From UBA9732 sp963599445 (GTDB taxonomy: Bacteria > Spirochaetota > Spirochaetia > Sphaerochaetales > Sphaerochaetaceae), in NCBI GenBank assembly GCA_963599445.1, contig CAVBWZ010000008.1, forward strand, positions 66,387-130,386: 64,000 nt of DNA. The letters run 5' to 3'. Positions 27,326 through 35,908 of the stretch are shown here, piece by piece. Position numbers and translations under genes: made by a program. Under the pieces are notes generated by a model that was not told the DNA's origin, searched no databases, and saw nothing but the letters and a program-made list of their open reading frames with translations. The first letter of the stretch is position 1. Each line of letters begins with the position of its first letter.

Positions 27326-27508
27326 GTGCACCTCACATAGTAATCCATACTTATATATCCGTAGTTTAACAACAAAAGTCGAAATTATGAATACGCCAAC
27401 ACAGAAAACACACACAATGGCAATTCGTTACCCATTTGTGTATAATGCAAGCGTTGCATCCAAAACGGCCTGTCTATGGCTTTTGAGGTGCACAGGAGGT
27501 CCGTTGCA

Positions 27509-28408
27509 TTGATCCTTTCCGGTAAAGAACTCAGCCAACTTGTAAACGAACATACTTCCCAGCTATGCAGGACGTTCGAAGAAAGATTCTCAAGAAAGCC
27601 ATGTCTGGCCGTTGTGCTTGTGGGTGACAACCCTGCAAGCAAGACATACGTCAAAGGCAAGAAGAAGGCCTGCGATGAGATAGGTATAGCCCACATGGAC
27701 TTCACCTATGACGAAACGCTTTCCCAGGAGTCCCTTCTTGGACTTGTAAGAAGCCTCAACGACAATCCCGATGTTGATGGAATCCTGGTACAGCTTCCAC
27801 TTCCTGCCCATATCGATGAAGTGGAGGTCATAAACTCAATAGATCCTGCAAAGGACGTAGACGGCTTCCATCCAGTGAACATTGGAAAGCTCCTGCTTGG
27901 ACAGAAATCCCATATAGCGTGCACTCCAAAGGGTATCCTCAGGATGCTTGACCACTACGGCATCCTTACCGATTCCAAAGATGTATGCATCCTTGGGCGC
28001 AGCAACATAGTTGGAAAGCCCATGGCGGCACTGCTCATGCAGAAGGACCGCAACGCCACGGTCACGATATGCCACTCGCTTACACCGGACATCGTACCTT
28101 ATGTGAAGAGGGCGGATATACTGATATCGGCGGTGGGGCATACGAACGTTGTGACTGCAGACATGGTGAAGGACGGTGCCGTCGTCATAGACGTTGGCAT
28201 GAACAGGGTTCCGGACTCTTCCAAGAAGAGTGGGTACGCCCTTAGGGGTGATGTGGATTTTGCAAATGTAGAGCCAAAGACAAGTGCAATAACACCTGTT
28301 CCAGGAGGCGTAGGTCCAATGACCATTGCAATGCTCATGGAGAACACCGTGGTCGCAGCCTGCGACTTGAAAGGCATTGACACTACGGATCTGGAGGTCC
28401 TGAGATGA
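27509..28408 (+). CDS. folD: Bifunctional methylenetetrahydrofolate dehydrogenase/cyclohydrolase
   Basis: About 299 residues of FolD, which interconverts 5,10-methylene-THF and 10-formyl-THF in one-carbon metabolism. Motifs: VGDNPASKTYVKGKKKACDEIG with the catalytic YxxxK, VDGILVQLPLPAHI, ILGRSNIVGKP and TPVPGGVGPMTIAMLMENT. The likely start is TTG 27509, giving LILSGKELS, because AGGAGG lies 9 nt upstream; the ATG at 27476 has no ribosome-binding site. A TATAAT at 27441-27446 may be the promoter -10. The stop overlaps the ATG of miaB. Confidence 0.95.
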   Translation: MILSGKELSQLVNEHTSQLCRTFEERFSRKPCLAVVLVGDNPASKTYVKGKKKACDEIGIAHMDFTYDETLSQESLLGLVRSLNDNPDVDGILVQLPLPAHIDEVEVINSIDPAKDVDGFHPVNIGKLLLGQKSHIACTPKGILRMLDHYGILTDSKDVCILGRSNIVGKPMAALLMQKDRNATVTICHSLTPDIVPYVKRADILISAVGHTNVVTADMVKDGAVVIDVGMNRVPDSSKKSGYALRGDVDFANVEPKTSAITPVPGGVGPMTIAMLMENTVVAACDLKGIDTTDLEVLR

Positions 28409-29724
28409 AAAAGTACTACATAGAGACATACGGATGCCAGATGAACGTTGCCGAGTCCAATGCAATGGAGTCCATGCTAAAGGGCCGTGGATGGATCGAG
28501 GCTTCGAATCCAGAGGAAGCGGACCTTGCCATAATTAACACATGCTCTGTTAGAAAGAGCGCTGAGAACAGGATATGGGGTCGCCTTGGGGCATACACAC
28601 ACATAAAGGCACAGAAGGCAAAGGACAACGAGTCCATGACCTTGGTCCTTACTGGCTGTATGGCTGAGAGACTTCATGACAGTATCAAGAAAGATGCCCC
28701 ACAAATCGACTTTGTGATTGGAAACAATGACAAGCTCAAGCTTTTGGACATCGTTGGAGACAAGGAGTCCACTCCTCAGGAAAGCGAGAAGTACGTCTTT
28801 ACAAAGGCATACCACAAGGATGGCGAGTTCTCCTCATACGTTCCAATAATGAACGGATGCAACAATTTCTGTTCCTACTGCATAGTCCCATACGTGAGAG
28901 GACGGGAGGTCTCAAGACCTGTAGACGAAATACTTGAAGAGGTGAGGCAGCTTGACGAAAGAGGTGTAAGGGAGATAACCCTTCTTGGGCAGAACGTCAA
29001 TTCATACGACTACGAAGGCTGCCATTTCCCTCAGCTTCTTGAGATGGTGTGCCGCCAGTGCAGAAACATCCAGTGGATAAGGTTCGAAAGCCCCCATCCA
29101 AAGGATTTTTCGGATGAGCTCATCGAGGTGATAGCACGCGAGCCAAAGGTTGCAAAACACCTTCATGTTCCAATGCAGAGCGGAAACACAAGGATTCTTG
29201 GCCTTATGAACAGGCGTTACACCAGAGAGAAGTACCTTGCCCTTATAGACAGGATCAAGCAACGCGTTCCAGGTGTCACGTTCGCCCTTGACATAATGGT
29301 AGGGTTTCCAGGCGAGACCGAGGAGGAGTTCATGGACACGATGTCCGCAGTCGAGTCTGTTGGATGCATTGAGGCGTATATGTACTACTGGAATCCTAGA
29401 GAGGGGACGCGCGCCTGTTTCATGGAGGGACAGCTTTCAGACAAGGAGAAGCAGCAGAGGCTTCAGCGACTCATAGACTGGCAGCTTGCGAATGCGGCCA
29501 AGATAAAGGCCACCCGTGCCCATGGTGTTCAGAAGGTCCTTGTCACCCAGGTGTCCCGCGATGACAAGTCCAAGATGCTTGGACGCAACGAGCATGGTGA
29601 GATGGTTGCGTTCTCGACTTTGGATGGATGCTCTGTGAAGCCCGGTGACATGGTGTATGTAGAGTTCAAGCTTCTGAATGGAAACACATACCTTGGAGAG
29701 CAGGTTTCAGGGACATCGGTCTAG
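28405..29724 (+). CDS. miaB: tRNA-2-methylthio-N6-dimethylallyladenosine synthase
   Basis: 439 residues with the three-domain MiaB layout. The N-terminal UPF0004 domain binds one 4Fe-4S cluster (Cys in YGCQMN, NTCSVR, TGCMAER). The radical-SAM domain has CNNFCSYCIVPYVRGRE. A TRAM domain lies at the C-terminus. It methylthiolates i6A37 of tRNAs reading UNN codons. The ATGA overlap with folD suggests co-translation. Sequence identity with MiaB rather than MtaB or RimO is supported by YVRGREVSR and HVPMQSGN. Confidence 0.95.
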   Translation: MKKYYIETYGCQMNVAESNAMESMLKGRGWIEASNPEEADLAIINTCSVRKSAENRIWGRLGAYTHIKAQKAKDNESMTLVLTGCMAERLHDSIKKDAPQIDFVIGNNDKLKLLDIVGDKESTPQESEKYVFTKAYHKDGEFSSYVPIMNGCNNFCSYCIVPYVRGREVSRPVDEILEEVRQLDERGVREITLLGQNVNSYDYEGCHFPQLLEMVCRQCRNIQWIRFESPHPKDFSDELIEVIAREPKVAKHLHVPMQSGNTRILGLMNRRYTREKYLALIDRIKQRVPGVTFALDIMVGFPGETEEEFMDTMSAVESVGCIEAYMYYWNPREGTRACFMEGQLSDKEKQQRLQRLIDWQLANAAKIKATRAHGVQKVLVTQVSRDDKSKMLGRNEHGEMVAFSTLDGCSVKPGDMVYVEFKLLNGNTYLGEQVSGTSV

Positions 29725-29744
29725 GTGATGTAGAGGGCTGGTAT

Positions 29745-30512
29745 ATGGATGATGCAAGGTTCAAAGAGGATTTCAAGCGTCTTGTAGAGCTCATCGACTC
29801 GAGCCGCTTCATGACGGCCTTTACGGGTGCAGGGGTGTCCACTTTGAGCGGGATTCCCGATTTCAGGGGCGCACATGGCGTCTACACGGACCCATGGAAC
29901 GGTATGGACGTGGAGGAGATCATCTCACTGGACTTCTTCGCCAAGCATCCGGAGGTGTTCTATGCGTGGGCCAAGGACGTGTGGTATCACCTTGAGGACT
30001 ACGAACCGAATGTTGTGCATCGTACACTGGCGGCTTTGGAGGAGAAGGGTATACTCAAGGCCCTGTACACCCAGAACATAGACATGCTTCACCAAAGGGC
30101 TGGCTCAAGGAACGTGTATGAAGTGCACGGTGGTCCTGAACACCATCATTGCACCAAGTGCCATGCTGAGTATGGATACGACTATGTGGCCCCAATCGTG
30201 CGCGCTGGAGAGGTTCCTAGGTGCAAAAAATGCGGTGGTGTGATAAAACCGGACATCGTTTTCTATGGAGAGAACCTTGACGAGAATGTGCTTCAAAGCG
30301 CATGGAGGGACTTCTCGAACACGGACCTTTGCCTTGTGCTTGGGTCGTCGCTTGTCGTGCAGCCAGCCGCTTCGTTTCCTGTGATCGCCTTCAGAAGCGG
30401 TGCAAAGGTCGTCATCGTCAACGCCAAGCCGACAAGCCAGGACTACTACGCCACTTTGCATTTCGACGACCTTGAGCAAACCTTCGATGCCCTTGCCGCA
30501 GTATATGGTTGA
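29745..30512 (+). CDS. Sir2 family NAD-dependent protein deacylase
   Basis: 255 residues. NAD-binding GAGVSTLSGIPDFRGAHGVY, the catalytic YTQNIDMLHQRAG and HG(G), a zinc ribbon of two Cys-x-x-Cys pairs (CTKCHAEY and CKKCGG) and IKPDIVFYGENL are all intact. It removes acyl groups from lysines using NAD+. It starts 20 nt after miaB in the same direction, so it may be the third gene of the folD-miaB unit. Confidence 0.93.
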   Translation: MDDARFKEDFKRLVELIDSSRFMTAFTGAGVSTLSGIPDFRGAHGVYTDPWNGMDVEEIISLDFFAKHPEVFYAWAKDVWYHLEDYEPNVVHRTLAALEEKGILKALYTQNIDMLHQRAGSRNVYEVHGGPEHHHCTKCHAEYGYDYVAPIVRAGEVPRCKKCGGVIKPDIVFYGENLDENVLQSAWRDFSNTDLCLVLGSSLVVQPAASFPVIAFRSGAKVVIVNAKPTSQDYYATLHFDDLEQTFDALAAVYG

Positions 30513-30543
30513 AGCTATGATTGAAAACTATGGCTGAAAACCC

Positions 30544-30573
30544 TTGAACAATCTCGTTCATATATGGTATTTT
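30544..30573 (+). promoter_or_regulatory. Possible promoter of typA
   Basis: TTGAAC (30544-30549), an 18-nt spacer and TATTTT (30568-30573), in a T-rich stretch 35 nt before typA. It is only a moderate match. Confidence 0.35.
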
Positions 30574-30608
30574 TCTTTGGATTTTTTGTTTTGTTTGTCA
30601 GGTAAGTT

Positions 30609-32447
30609 ATGATTACGAAAAACGATAGCATACGCAATATTGCAATAATAGCACACGTCGACCACGGCAAGACCACTCTTGTCGATGCTCTCTTTCGCCA
30701 GAGCGGGGTCGAGTCCAAGGGAAACCAGGACCGAATCATGGACAGCGGAGCCATAGAAAGGGAACGTGGAATCACCATAAACGCCAAGAACTGCGCCATC
30801 CATTGGAGAGGCGTCAAGATCAATATAATAGACACTCCGGGCCACGCCGATTTTGGAGGAGAGGTCGAGCGCGGACTTTCGATGGTTGATGGCGTCATCC
30901 TTCTGTGCGATGCCGCAGAGGGACCTCTTCCACAGACCAGGTTCGTCCTTCAGAAGGCATTGGAGAAGAACCTCGCAGTCATCGTCGTGATAAACAAGAT
31001 AGACAGGCAGGACGCACGTCCAAACGAGGTCCTCAACGAGGTCTATGACCTTCTCCTTGAGCTCAAGAACGACGAAAGCATACTTGAAGTCCCTGTGTTC
31101 TACGCAAACGGTAGGGCAGGAATCGTCTCCACAAAACTTGACGACCCCGATGCAAAGGACGTCTATCCGTTGCTTGATGCTGTCGTGGACTACATCCCGG
31201 CTCCAATGTACGACAACGAAGAGCCGTTCCAAATGTTGGTCTCAGACCTTTCATACGACGACTACCTTGGACGCCTTGCCGTTGGAAAGATCATCAACGG
31301 CAGTGCAACCGTCAACGATTCACTTGTCTGTATAAACGAGAAGGGCGATCATGTACCTCTTCGCGTCACAAGGCTTCAGCTCTACGACGGTCCACGCTTC
31401 AAGGAGGCTTCGAAGGTCGAACCCGGCGATATCGTCGTCCTTTCCGGAATCGAGAACGTTTCGATTGGCGATACCATCTGCAACAAGGAATATGTCAAGC
31501 CGTTGGACAGAATCAAGGTCGATGAGCCTACCGTCTCCATGCTTTTCAGCAAGAACATATCCCCACTTGCGGGCAAGGATGGAAAACAGCTTACATCCGC
31601 AAAGATTTGGGACCGCCTGTGCAAGGAGGCCATGAGGAACGTCTCCATCCAGGTGGAGAAGAACCAAGACGACTCCTTCACCGTCAAGGGAAGGGGTGAA
31701 TTCCAGATGGCCATAATCGTGGAGCAGATGCGCCGCGAAGGGTTTGAGCTGTGCGTGGGAAGGCCTCGCATCATATTCAAGACCGATGACAAAGGCCAGA
31801 AGACCGAGCCTATCGAGTACCTTCTCATAGATTGTCCCGAGGAATACAGCGGAACGGTCATGGAGAAGCTTGCAAGGCGCAAGGCTACGATGAACAACAT
31901 AACATACCTTGAGAACTCAAGGGTCAAGATGGAGTTCTCCATTCCTTCCCGCGGCCTTATTGGATACAGGGACGAGTTCCTTACGGATACACGTGGATAC
32001 GGCATCATGAACAGTTCCCTCAAGGGCTACGAACCTTACAAAGGCGATTTCCCTGACAGAGCCTCAGGTTCCCTTGTCTGTGACCGTGCAGGTGTCGCCG
32101 TTGCATACGGCATTTGGGAGCTTGAGGACAGGGGCCGATTCTTCATCCTTCCTGGAGACCCTGTCTACGAAGGCGAGGTCGTTGGAGAGCGCAACAGGGA
32201 AGGGGATCTTCTTCTCAATCCTACGAGGACGAAGAAGCTTACGAACCTCAGAGCCTCCGGTCACGATGAAGCTGTCTCTCTTACTCCTGTCATGAAGATG
32301 ACGTTGGAACACGCCATGCGTTTCATAAAGGATGACGAGCTTGTAGAGGTGACTCCGTCTGCAATCCGTATGTGCAAGAAGATCCTTGACAGCCAAAAGC
32401 GCAAGATAATGGAGAACAGAGGCTACATCCCTGAGTGTCTTCAGTAA
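30609..32447 (+). CDS. typA: Ribosome-associated translational GTPase TypA/BipA
   Basis: 612 residues, full length. GTPase motifs AHVDHGKTTLVDALFRQSG (G1), the ERERGIT switch region, DTPGHADFGGEVERGL (G3) and NKIDRQDARP (G4) lie in the first 140 residues, followed by the EF-G-like domains II, III and V and the BipA-specific C-terminal domain (GYIPECLQ end). It assists 50S assembly and translation under stress or low temperature. It stands as a single-gene unit between the sirtuin and an outer-membrane protein. Confidence 0.96.
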   Translation: MITKNDSIRNIAIIAHVDHGKTTLVDALFRQSGVESKGNQDRIMDSGAIERERGITINAKNCAIHWRGVKINIIDTPGHADFGGEVERGLSMVDGVILLCDAAEGPLPQTRFVLQKALEKNLAVIVVINKIDRQDARPNEVLNEVYDLLLELKNDESILEVPVFYANGRAGIVSTKLDDPDAKDVYPLLDAVVDYIPAPMYDNEEPFQMLVSDLSYDDYLGRLAVGKIINGSATVNDSLVCINEKGDHVPLRVTRLQLYDGPRFKEASKVEPGDIVVLSGIENVSIGDTICNKEYVKPLDRIKVDEPTVSMLFSKNISPLAGKDGKQLTSAKIWDRLCKEAMRNVSIQVEKNQDDSFTVKGRGEFQMAIIVEQMRREGFELCVGRPRIIFKTDDKGQKTEPIEYLLIDCPEEYSGTVMEKLARRKATMNNITYLENSRVKMEFSIPSRGLIGYRDEFLTDTRGYGIMNSSLKGYEPYKGDFPDRASGSLVCDRAGVAVAYGIWELEDRGRFFILPGDPVYEGEVVGERNREGDLLLNPTRTKKLTNLRASGHDEAVSLTPVMKMTLEHAMRFIKDDELVEVTPSAIRMCKKILDSQKRKIMENRGYIPECLQ

Positions 32448-32596
32448 GGTTTTTGCGCATTTTTGGGGTTGTATACGAAAGATTGTTTCTATGTGTTACC
32501 TTTATTTGGTTTTCTTGTTCTAATTGTGTTCAACTCCTGTTGTCTTGCCTTTTGCGGAGATAGGGGTGGTTCTTTTAGAAGAAGGAGAATACTGTT

Positions 32597-33265
32597 ATGA
32601 AGAAGAAAGCAATCGCTATCGCTTTGGTTCTGGTTGTGGCACTTGGTTCCGTCTTTGCCGCAAAGGGTTCGTTGTTCGCATCAAAGAGCGTTCCCTCCAA
32701 CAAGGTTGGTGTCCAGCTTGGTTATGGTGCAAGGTCGTTTACTGTAAATGTCCCAGATATCAAAACAACGACCAATTATCTCAGTAGTGGTTTTTATGCC
32801 GCTGGTACATTTGAGTTTGGCGTTTCCAAGAACGTTGCTTTGAAGATGGAAGCTGGAATCAATACAATGGGTAAGTTGAAGACAACTACGAAGGTTGGTA
32901 GCCTTTCAAATGATTCGAAAACTGCAACTGAGAACACCCCTGTCAACTTCACGGTCTTTACAGGTGTTGTATACGACCTTGCCCTCAACGACAAGCTTTC
33001 ATTGGACCTTGGTGCTGGTATGGATGTCATGATTGGAAAGCTTTCGTCATCTGAGAATGCAAAGACGAACGCCGCATTCGGTCTTGGTGCTGAGGCCGGT
33101 GTTTCGTATGCAATCGACAAGAACGTTTCCATCGTTGCTGGTGGAAAGTTCGGATGGCACTTCCTCAACTCCAATGATGACGTTCAGGATAGTTCAAGCA
33201 GCGACTATCACAAGACCACGAACCTTACCTATAAGTTCTTTGGTGGACTTACATACTCACTGTAA
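32597..33265 (+). CDS. Outer-membrane beta-barrel protein (OmpA/PorT-like size)
   Basis: 222 residues. The signal peptide MKKKAIAIALVLVVALGSVFA precedes about eight amphipathic strands (VGVQLGYGARSFTV, FYAAGTFEFGVS, NVALKMEAGINT, SLDLGAGMDVMIG, AAFGLGAEAGVSYAI), and the protein ends in the barrel-closing YKFFGGLTYSL. AGAAGGAG precedes ATG 32597. It is a stand-alone unit closed by a strong terminator. Family membership beyond 'small porin-like barrel' cannot be told. Confidence 0.75.
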   Translation: MKKKAIAIALVLVVALGSVFAAKGSLFASKSVPSNKVGVQLGYGARSFTVNVPDIKTTTNYLSSGFYAAGTFEFGVSKNVALKMEAGINTMGKLKTTTKVGSLSNDSKTATENTPVNFTVFTGVVYDLALNDKLSLDLGAGMDVMIGKLSSSENAKTNAAFGLGAEAGVSYAIDKNVSIVAGGKFGWHFLNSNDDVQDSSSSDYHKTTNLTYKFFGGLTYSL

Positions 33266-33297
33266 CGAATAGCCTCTAGGCTGAATCGTACAGTTCA

Positions 33298-33331
33298 ATC
33301 CCCGGTGGAGTTTCCACTGGGGATTTTTTGG
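33298..33331 (+). terminator. Intrinsic terminator after the barrel gene
   Basis: A roughly 12-bp stem (ATCCCCGGTGGA / TCCACTGGGGAT, with one mismatch) and a short loop, followed by TTTTTT. It lies about 33 nt after the stop codon. Confidence 0.85.
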
Positions 33332-33382
33332 TTCTTCAAGGAAAGTTGGGGATTTGAAATAATGGGTGGCATCGCCATTGTA

Positions 33383-33648
33383 CATCTGGACGTTCCAGTC
33401 CCAGCCTGTCCAACGCGGTCTGGATTCAAGGATACGGAACGCTCAGGTACGGTCAGGAGCCATCAGGTACACTCAGACACATTCAGGTACGCTCTGAAGC
33501 GCTCTACAATTATCGAATTCAACCGTCTTCAAGCGTCTTGAGCGTCTCATCCGCCACAACTGCCTTAAGAGCTACAGACACCCTCATTTGTTTCAACAGT
33601 CTTCAACAGCCCCGTAGGCCCCAAGCGCTCAAACAGCCCCAACATCCC
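33383..33648 (+). repeat. Dispersed intergenic repeat, copy B
   Basis: Homologous to 4946-5207 over its whole length in the same orientation. The 10-bp-unit core covers 33435-33504 with seven units; the extra unit relative to copy A is AGACACATTC at 33475-33484. Both copies lie directly beyond terminators and outside genes. The area between this repeat and the mraZ control region (33649-33810) shows nothing further that I can name. Confidence 0.75.
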
Positions 33649-33810
33649 TGTAGCAAGTACTACACTCACAAAACCCACCACACCAACCATGCTCACCATC
33701 GTTACGAAACGCTTACAATTAACAAGCGAAAGTCCTAAAAAAGTGTGTTGGTGCGTGCAGTCCGTGATGTGCGTGACGCAAGTGTCGTGGATGTCTCACA
33801 AAGAAACCTG

Positions 33811-33888
33811 ATGCGCTATGATGCGCCGTAGTCCGCATTGATACGCCATGGTCCGCCTTGGTACGCCTTCATACGCCTTGATGCGCCA
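33811..33888 (+). repeat. Eight tandem degenerate 10-bp units
   Basis: Units in perfect 10-bp register: ATGCGCTATG, ATGCGCCGTA, GTCCGCATTG, ATACGCCATG, GTCCGCCTTG, GTACGCCTTC, ATACGCCTTG and ATGCGCCA. CGC sits at the same place in each. It ends about 210 bp before mraZ. The phase of about one helical turn suggests a protein-binding array or a slippage product. Confidence 0.7.
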
Positions 33889-34023
33889 GAGGAGCACTGC
33901 GTTGGCTTTGCGGCGAGCACAGCTACCCCACGGATTTCCAAATCTCACCCTTTGTTAAGTAGATTTGAAAATTGCACAAAAATCATTCAAAAATTGTATC
34001 GGTCTCTAGTTGCTGTGAGCCCT

Positions 34024-34096
34024 AAAGTGGGGTAATTTTTCCTTGTAAGTGGTAAGTTTTCCCAAAATTTACCAAAAAACTAGGAGAAAGTGGTAA
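34024..34096 (+). promoter_or_regulatory. Putative MraZ operator: repeated AAGTGG boxes before mraZ
   Basis: Three direct boxes: AAAGTGGGGTAA (34024-34035), TAAGTGGTAAG (34046-34056) and AAAGTGGTAA (34087-34096); the last lies between the AGGAG and the ATG of mraZ. An inverted TTTACCA lies at 34068-34074. MraZ proteins bind short direct repeats with a GTGG/TGGG core upstream of their own operon. Autoregulation is inferred. Confidence 0.6.
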
Positions 34097-34099
34097 AAA

Positions 34100-34552
34100 A
34101 TGACTGGTGAGTACAGAAACACCATAGATGAAAAGGGACGCCTCATGATTCCTCCCAAAATCAGGGAGCAGCTTGGGTCCTTTGACAATCTCATGCTCAC
34201 CAAGTCGGTTGACAACACCCTTTGGCTGTTCACGAAGGAGGACTTCGACGCCTTGGACAGGGAGGTCAACTACAGTCCGCTTGCTTCGTTCAACAAGAAT
34301 TCAAGGATAATCAACATGATGGTCATAGCTCCGGCCAGAGAGGTGGAGCTGGACAAGACCGGAAGGTTGTCCATTCCACAGCTTCTTCGCGAGTTCGCAG
34401 GTCTCGACCCAAAGACGGAGTGCGTCATCCAGGGCACGAAGGACAAGGTCGAGATAATGAGCGCAAAAAAGTACGACGAATACATGATCCAGTACAGGGA
34501 TATGCTTGAAGGCGCCGGAAACGAGCTTAGCATGCAAAGGATGGACAAGTAG
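34100..34552 (+). CDS. mraZ: Transcriptional regulator MraZ
   Basis: 150 residues with two SpoVT/AbrB-like half domains: NTIDEKGRLMIPPKIREQLG (N-terminal) and VELDKTGRLSIPQLLREF (C-terminal), both carrying the DxxGR motif. It is the first gene of the division cluster and probably represses its own operon through the boxes just upstream. AGGAG precedes ATG 34100. It is followed by rsmH with a 2-nt gap. Confidence 0.95.
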   Translation: MTGEYRNTIDEKGRLMIPPKIREQLGSFDNLMLTKSVDNTLWLFTKEDFDALDREVNYSPLASFNKNSRIINMMVIAPAREVELDKTGRLSIPQLLREFAGLDPKTECVIQGTKDKVEIMSAKKYDEYMIQYRDMLEGAGNELSMQRMDK

Positions 34553-34554
34553 AA

Positions 34555-35502
34555 ATGCAGTTCGTCCATTATCCTGTAATGCACAACGAAGTCCTTGAAT
34601 ATCTGGTTCCAAGGAAGGCTGGAAGTACGCTTGTCGACTGCACTCTTGGAGAGGGCGGTCATTCGAAGCTGTTTCTTGATAGATACGGAGACCTCAACGT
34701 CATCGGCCTTGACAGGGATGCGGCCATTCAGGAGAAGGCCAAGGCCCGTCTCAGCGGCTATGGCGACAGGTTCCATGCGGTCAATGTGTGCTTCGACGAT
34801 TTCTGGCGCAGCTACGACGGCCCCAAAGTGGACCTCGTGTTGTTCGACCTTGGTATAAGCGTGTTCCATTATGTGGAGTCGGGAAGGGGTTTCAGCTTCA
34901 GGAACGACGAGCCTTTGGATATGAGACTTGGATGCAACGATGGTCTGTGCGCCGCAGATATAGTCAATACCTATGACGAAGAGAGACTTGCGGACATCAT
35001 CTACGGATACGGTGAGGAGCGCTATTCAAGGCGCATAGCCTCTGCCATATGCGACTACAGGGAGTCCAAATCAATCGAGACGACCAAGGAGCTTGCAGAC
35101 ATAGTCTGGAACGCCGTCCCCGGCGAATACAGACACAGAAGGATACATCCTGCAACAAAGACGTTCCAGGCTCTAAGGATTGAAGTGAACGCAGAGCTTG
35201 ACAGGATTGAGCCGGCCCTCGAAGGGGCTACCAAGGCCTTGAACCCTGGCGGTAGGATTGCGGTGATTACATTCCATTCGCTTGAGGACAGGCCTGTCAA
35301 ATGGTTCTTCAAGGACCATTGGAAGGAACTGGATGTCCTTACGAAGAAGCCAGTCGAGCCTACGTCTCAGGAATGTGAGGAGAACCCTCCTTCGAGGAGC
35401 GCAAAGCTCAGGGTTGCGGAGAAGAGAAGCGAGATAAAGACCCAGAAAGGAAAGGTCAACAAATACAAAGCCAACAGCGGTGTGGCGCAGGACGAAACAT
35501 AA
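34555..35502 (+). CDS. rsmH: 16S rRNA (cytosine-1402-N4)-methyltransferase
   Basis: 315 residues. SAM-binding LVDCTLGEGGHSKLFLDRYG and the family motifs LFDLGISVFHYVESGRGFSFRN (position 100 region), IHPATKTFQALRIEVN and ITFHSLEDR identify RsmH (MraW). The motif usually reads SSxQLD; here it is SVFHYV, a small deviation. It methylates C1402 of 16S rRNA. It is the second gene of the mraZ operon. Confidence 0.95.
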   Translation: MQFVHYPVMHNEVLEYLVPRKAGSTLVDCTLGEGGHSKLFLDRYGDLNVIGLDRDAAIQEKAKARLSGYGDRFHAVNVCFDDFWRSYDGPKVDLVLFDLGISVFHYVESGRGFSFRNDEPLDMRLGCNDGLCAADIVNTYDEERLADIIYGYGEERYSRRIASAICDYRESKSIETTKELADIVWNAVPGEYRHRRIHPATKTFQALRIEVNAELDRIEPALEGATKALNPGGRIAVITFHSLEDRPVKWFFKDHWKELDVLTKKPVEPTSQECEENPPSRSAKLRVAEKRSEIKTQKGKVNKYKANSGVAQDET

Positions 35503-35528
35503 AAAACAAGAGATATAAGGAGTGGAAC

Positions 35529-35876
35529 ATGAAGAACTCTGAAGATAGAAGTTTAAAACGCAGTGCTTTTCTTGGAAAGTCATCGGTCATAATGATGATT
35601 CTCTTCATCAATGTTTGCCTCATGGTTCCTGTCTGGCAGTCCGCCACCAACACTCAGCTCAGACGAAGACTCGCTGAGAGCGAGTCCCTCATAAAGGAGA
35701 CGGAAGAGAGCAGAATGGTCGTTACGGCTTCCATAGCTTCGAAGATGACTCCGGAATACCTTGTAGAGCAGTCCTCCGAGCGCAACATGGTCTTCAAACA
35801 GATTGGAGGTGCCAATCAGGTCGGGGCCGTTGCAAATGCGAACGCCAACTCGAACACCGACTCCGTTGCGAATTAA
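35529..35876 (+). CDS. FtsL-like small bitopic protein
   Basis: 115 residues with a short cytoplasmic N-terminus, one membrane helix (residues 19-36, VIMMILFINVCLMVPVW) and a periplasmic coiled-coil-like stretch (LRRRLAESESLIKETEESR), ending in an Asn/Ala-rich tail. Size, topology and position between rsmH and ftsW match FtsL, which pairs with FtsB and FtsQ; sequence similarity is weak, as is normal for FtsL. In most bacteria ftsI follows immediately, but here the next gene is ftsW. Confidence 0.65.
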   Translation: MKNSEDRSLKRSAFLGKSSVIMMILFINVCLMVPVWQSATNTQLRRRLAESESLIKETEESRMVVTASIASKMTPEYLVEQSSERNMVFKQIGGANQVGAVANANANSNTDSVAN

Positions 35877-35908
35877 AGCAAAGCAATATCGACTCTGAGA
35901 GGTGGGCC

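Noticed and set aside
33305..34035. Short open frames through repeat copy B and the 10-bp array
   Set aside because: They follow tandem repeats and have no codon bias or start signals; intergenic DNA explains them.
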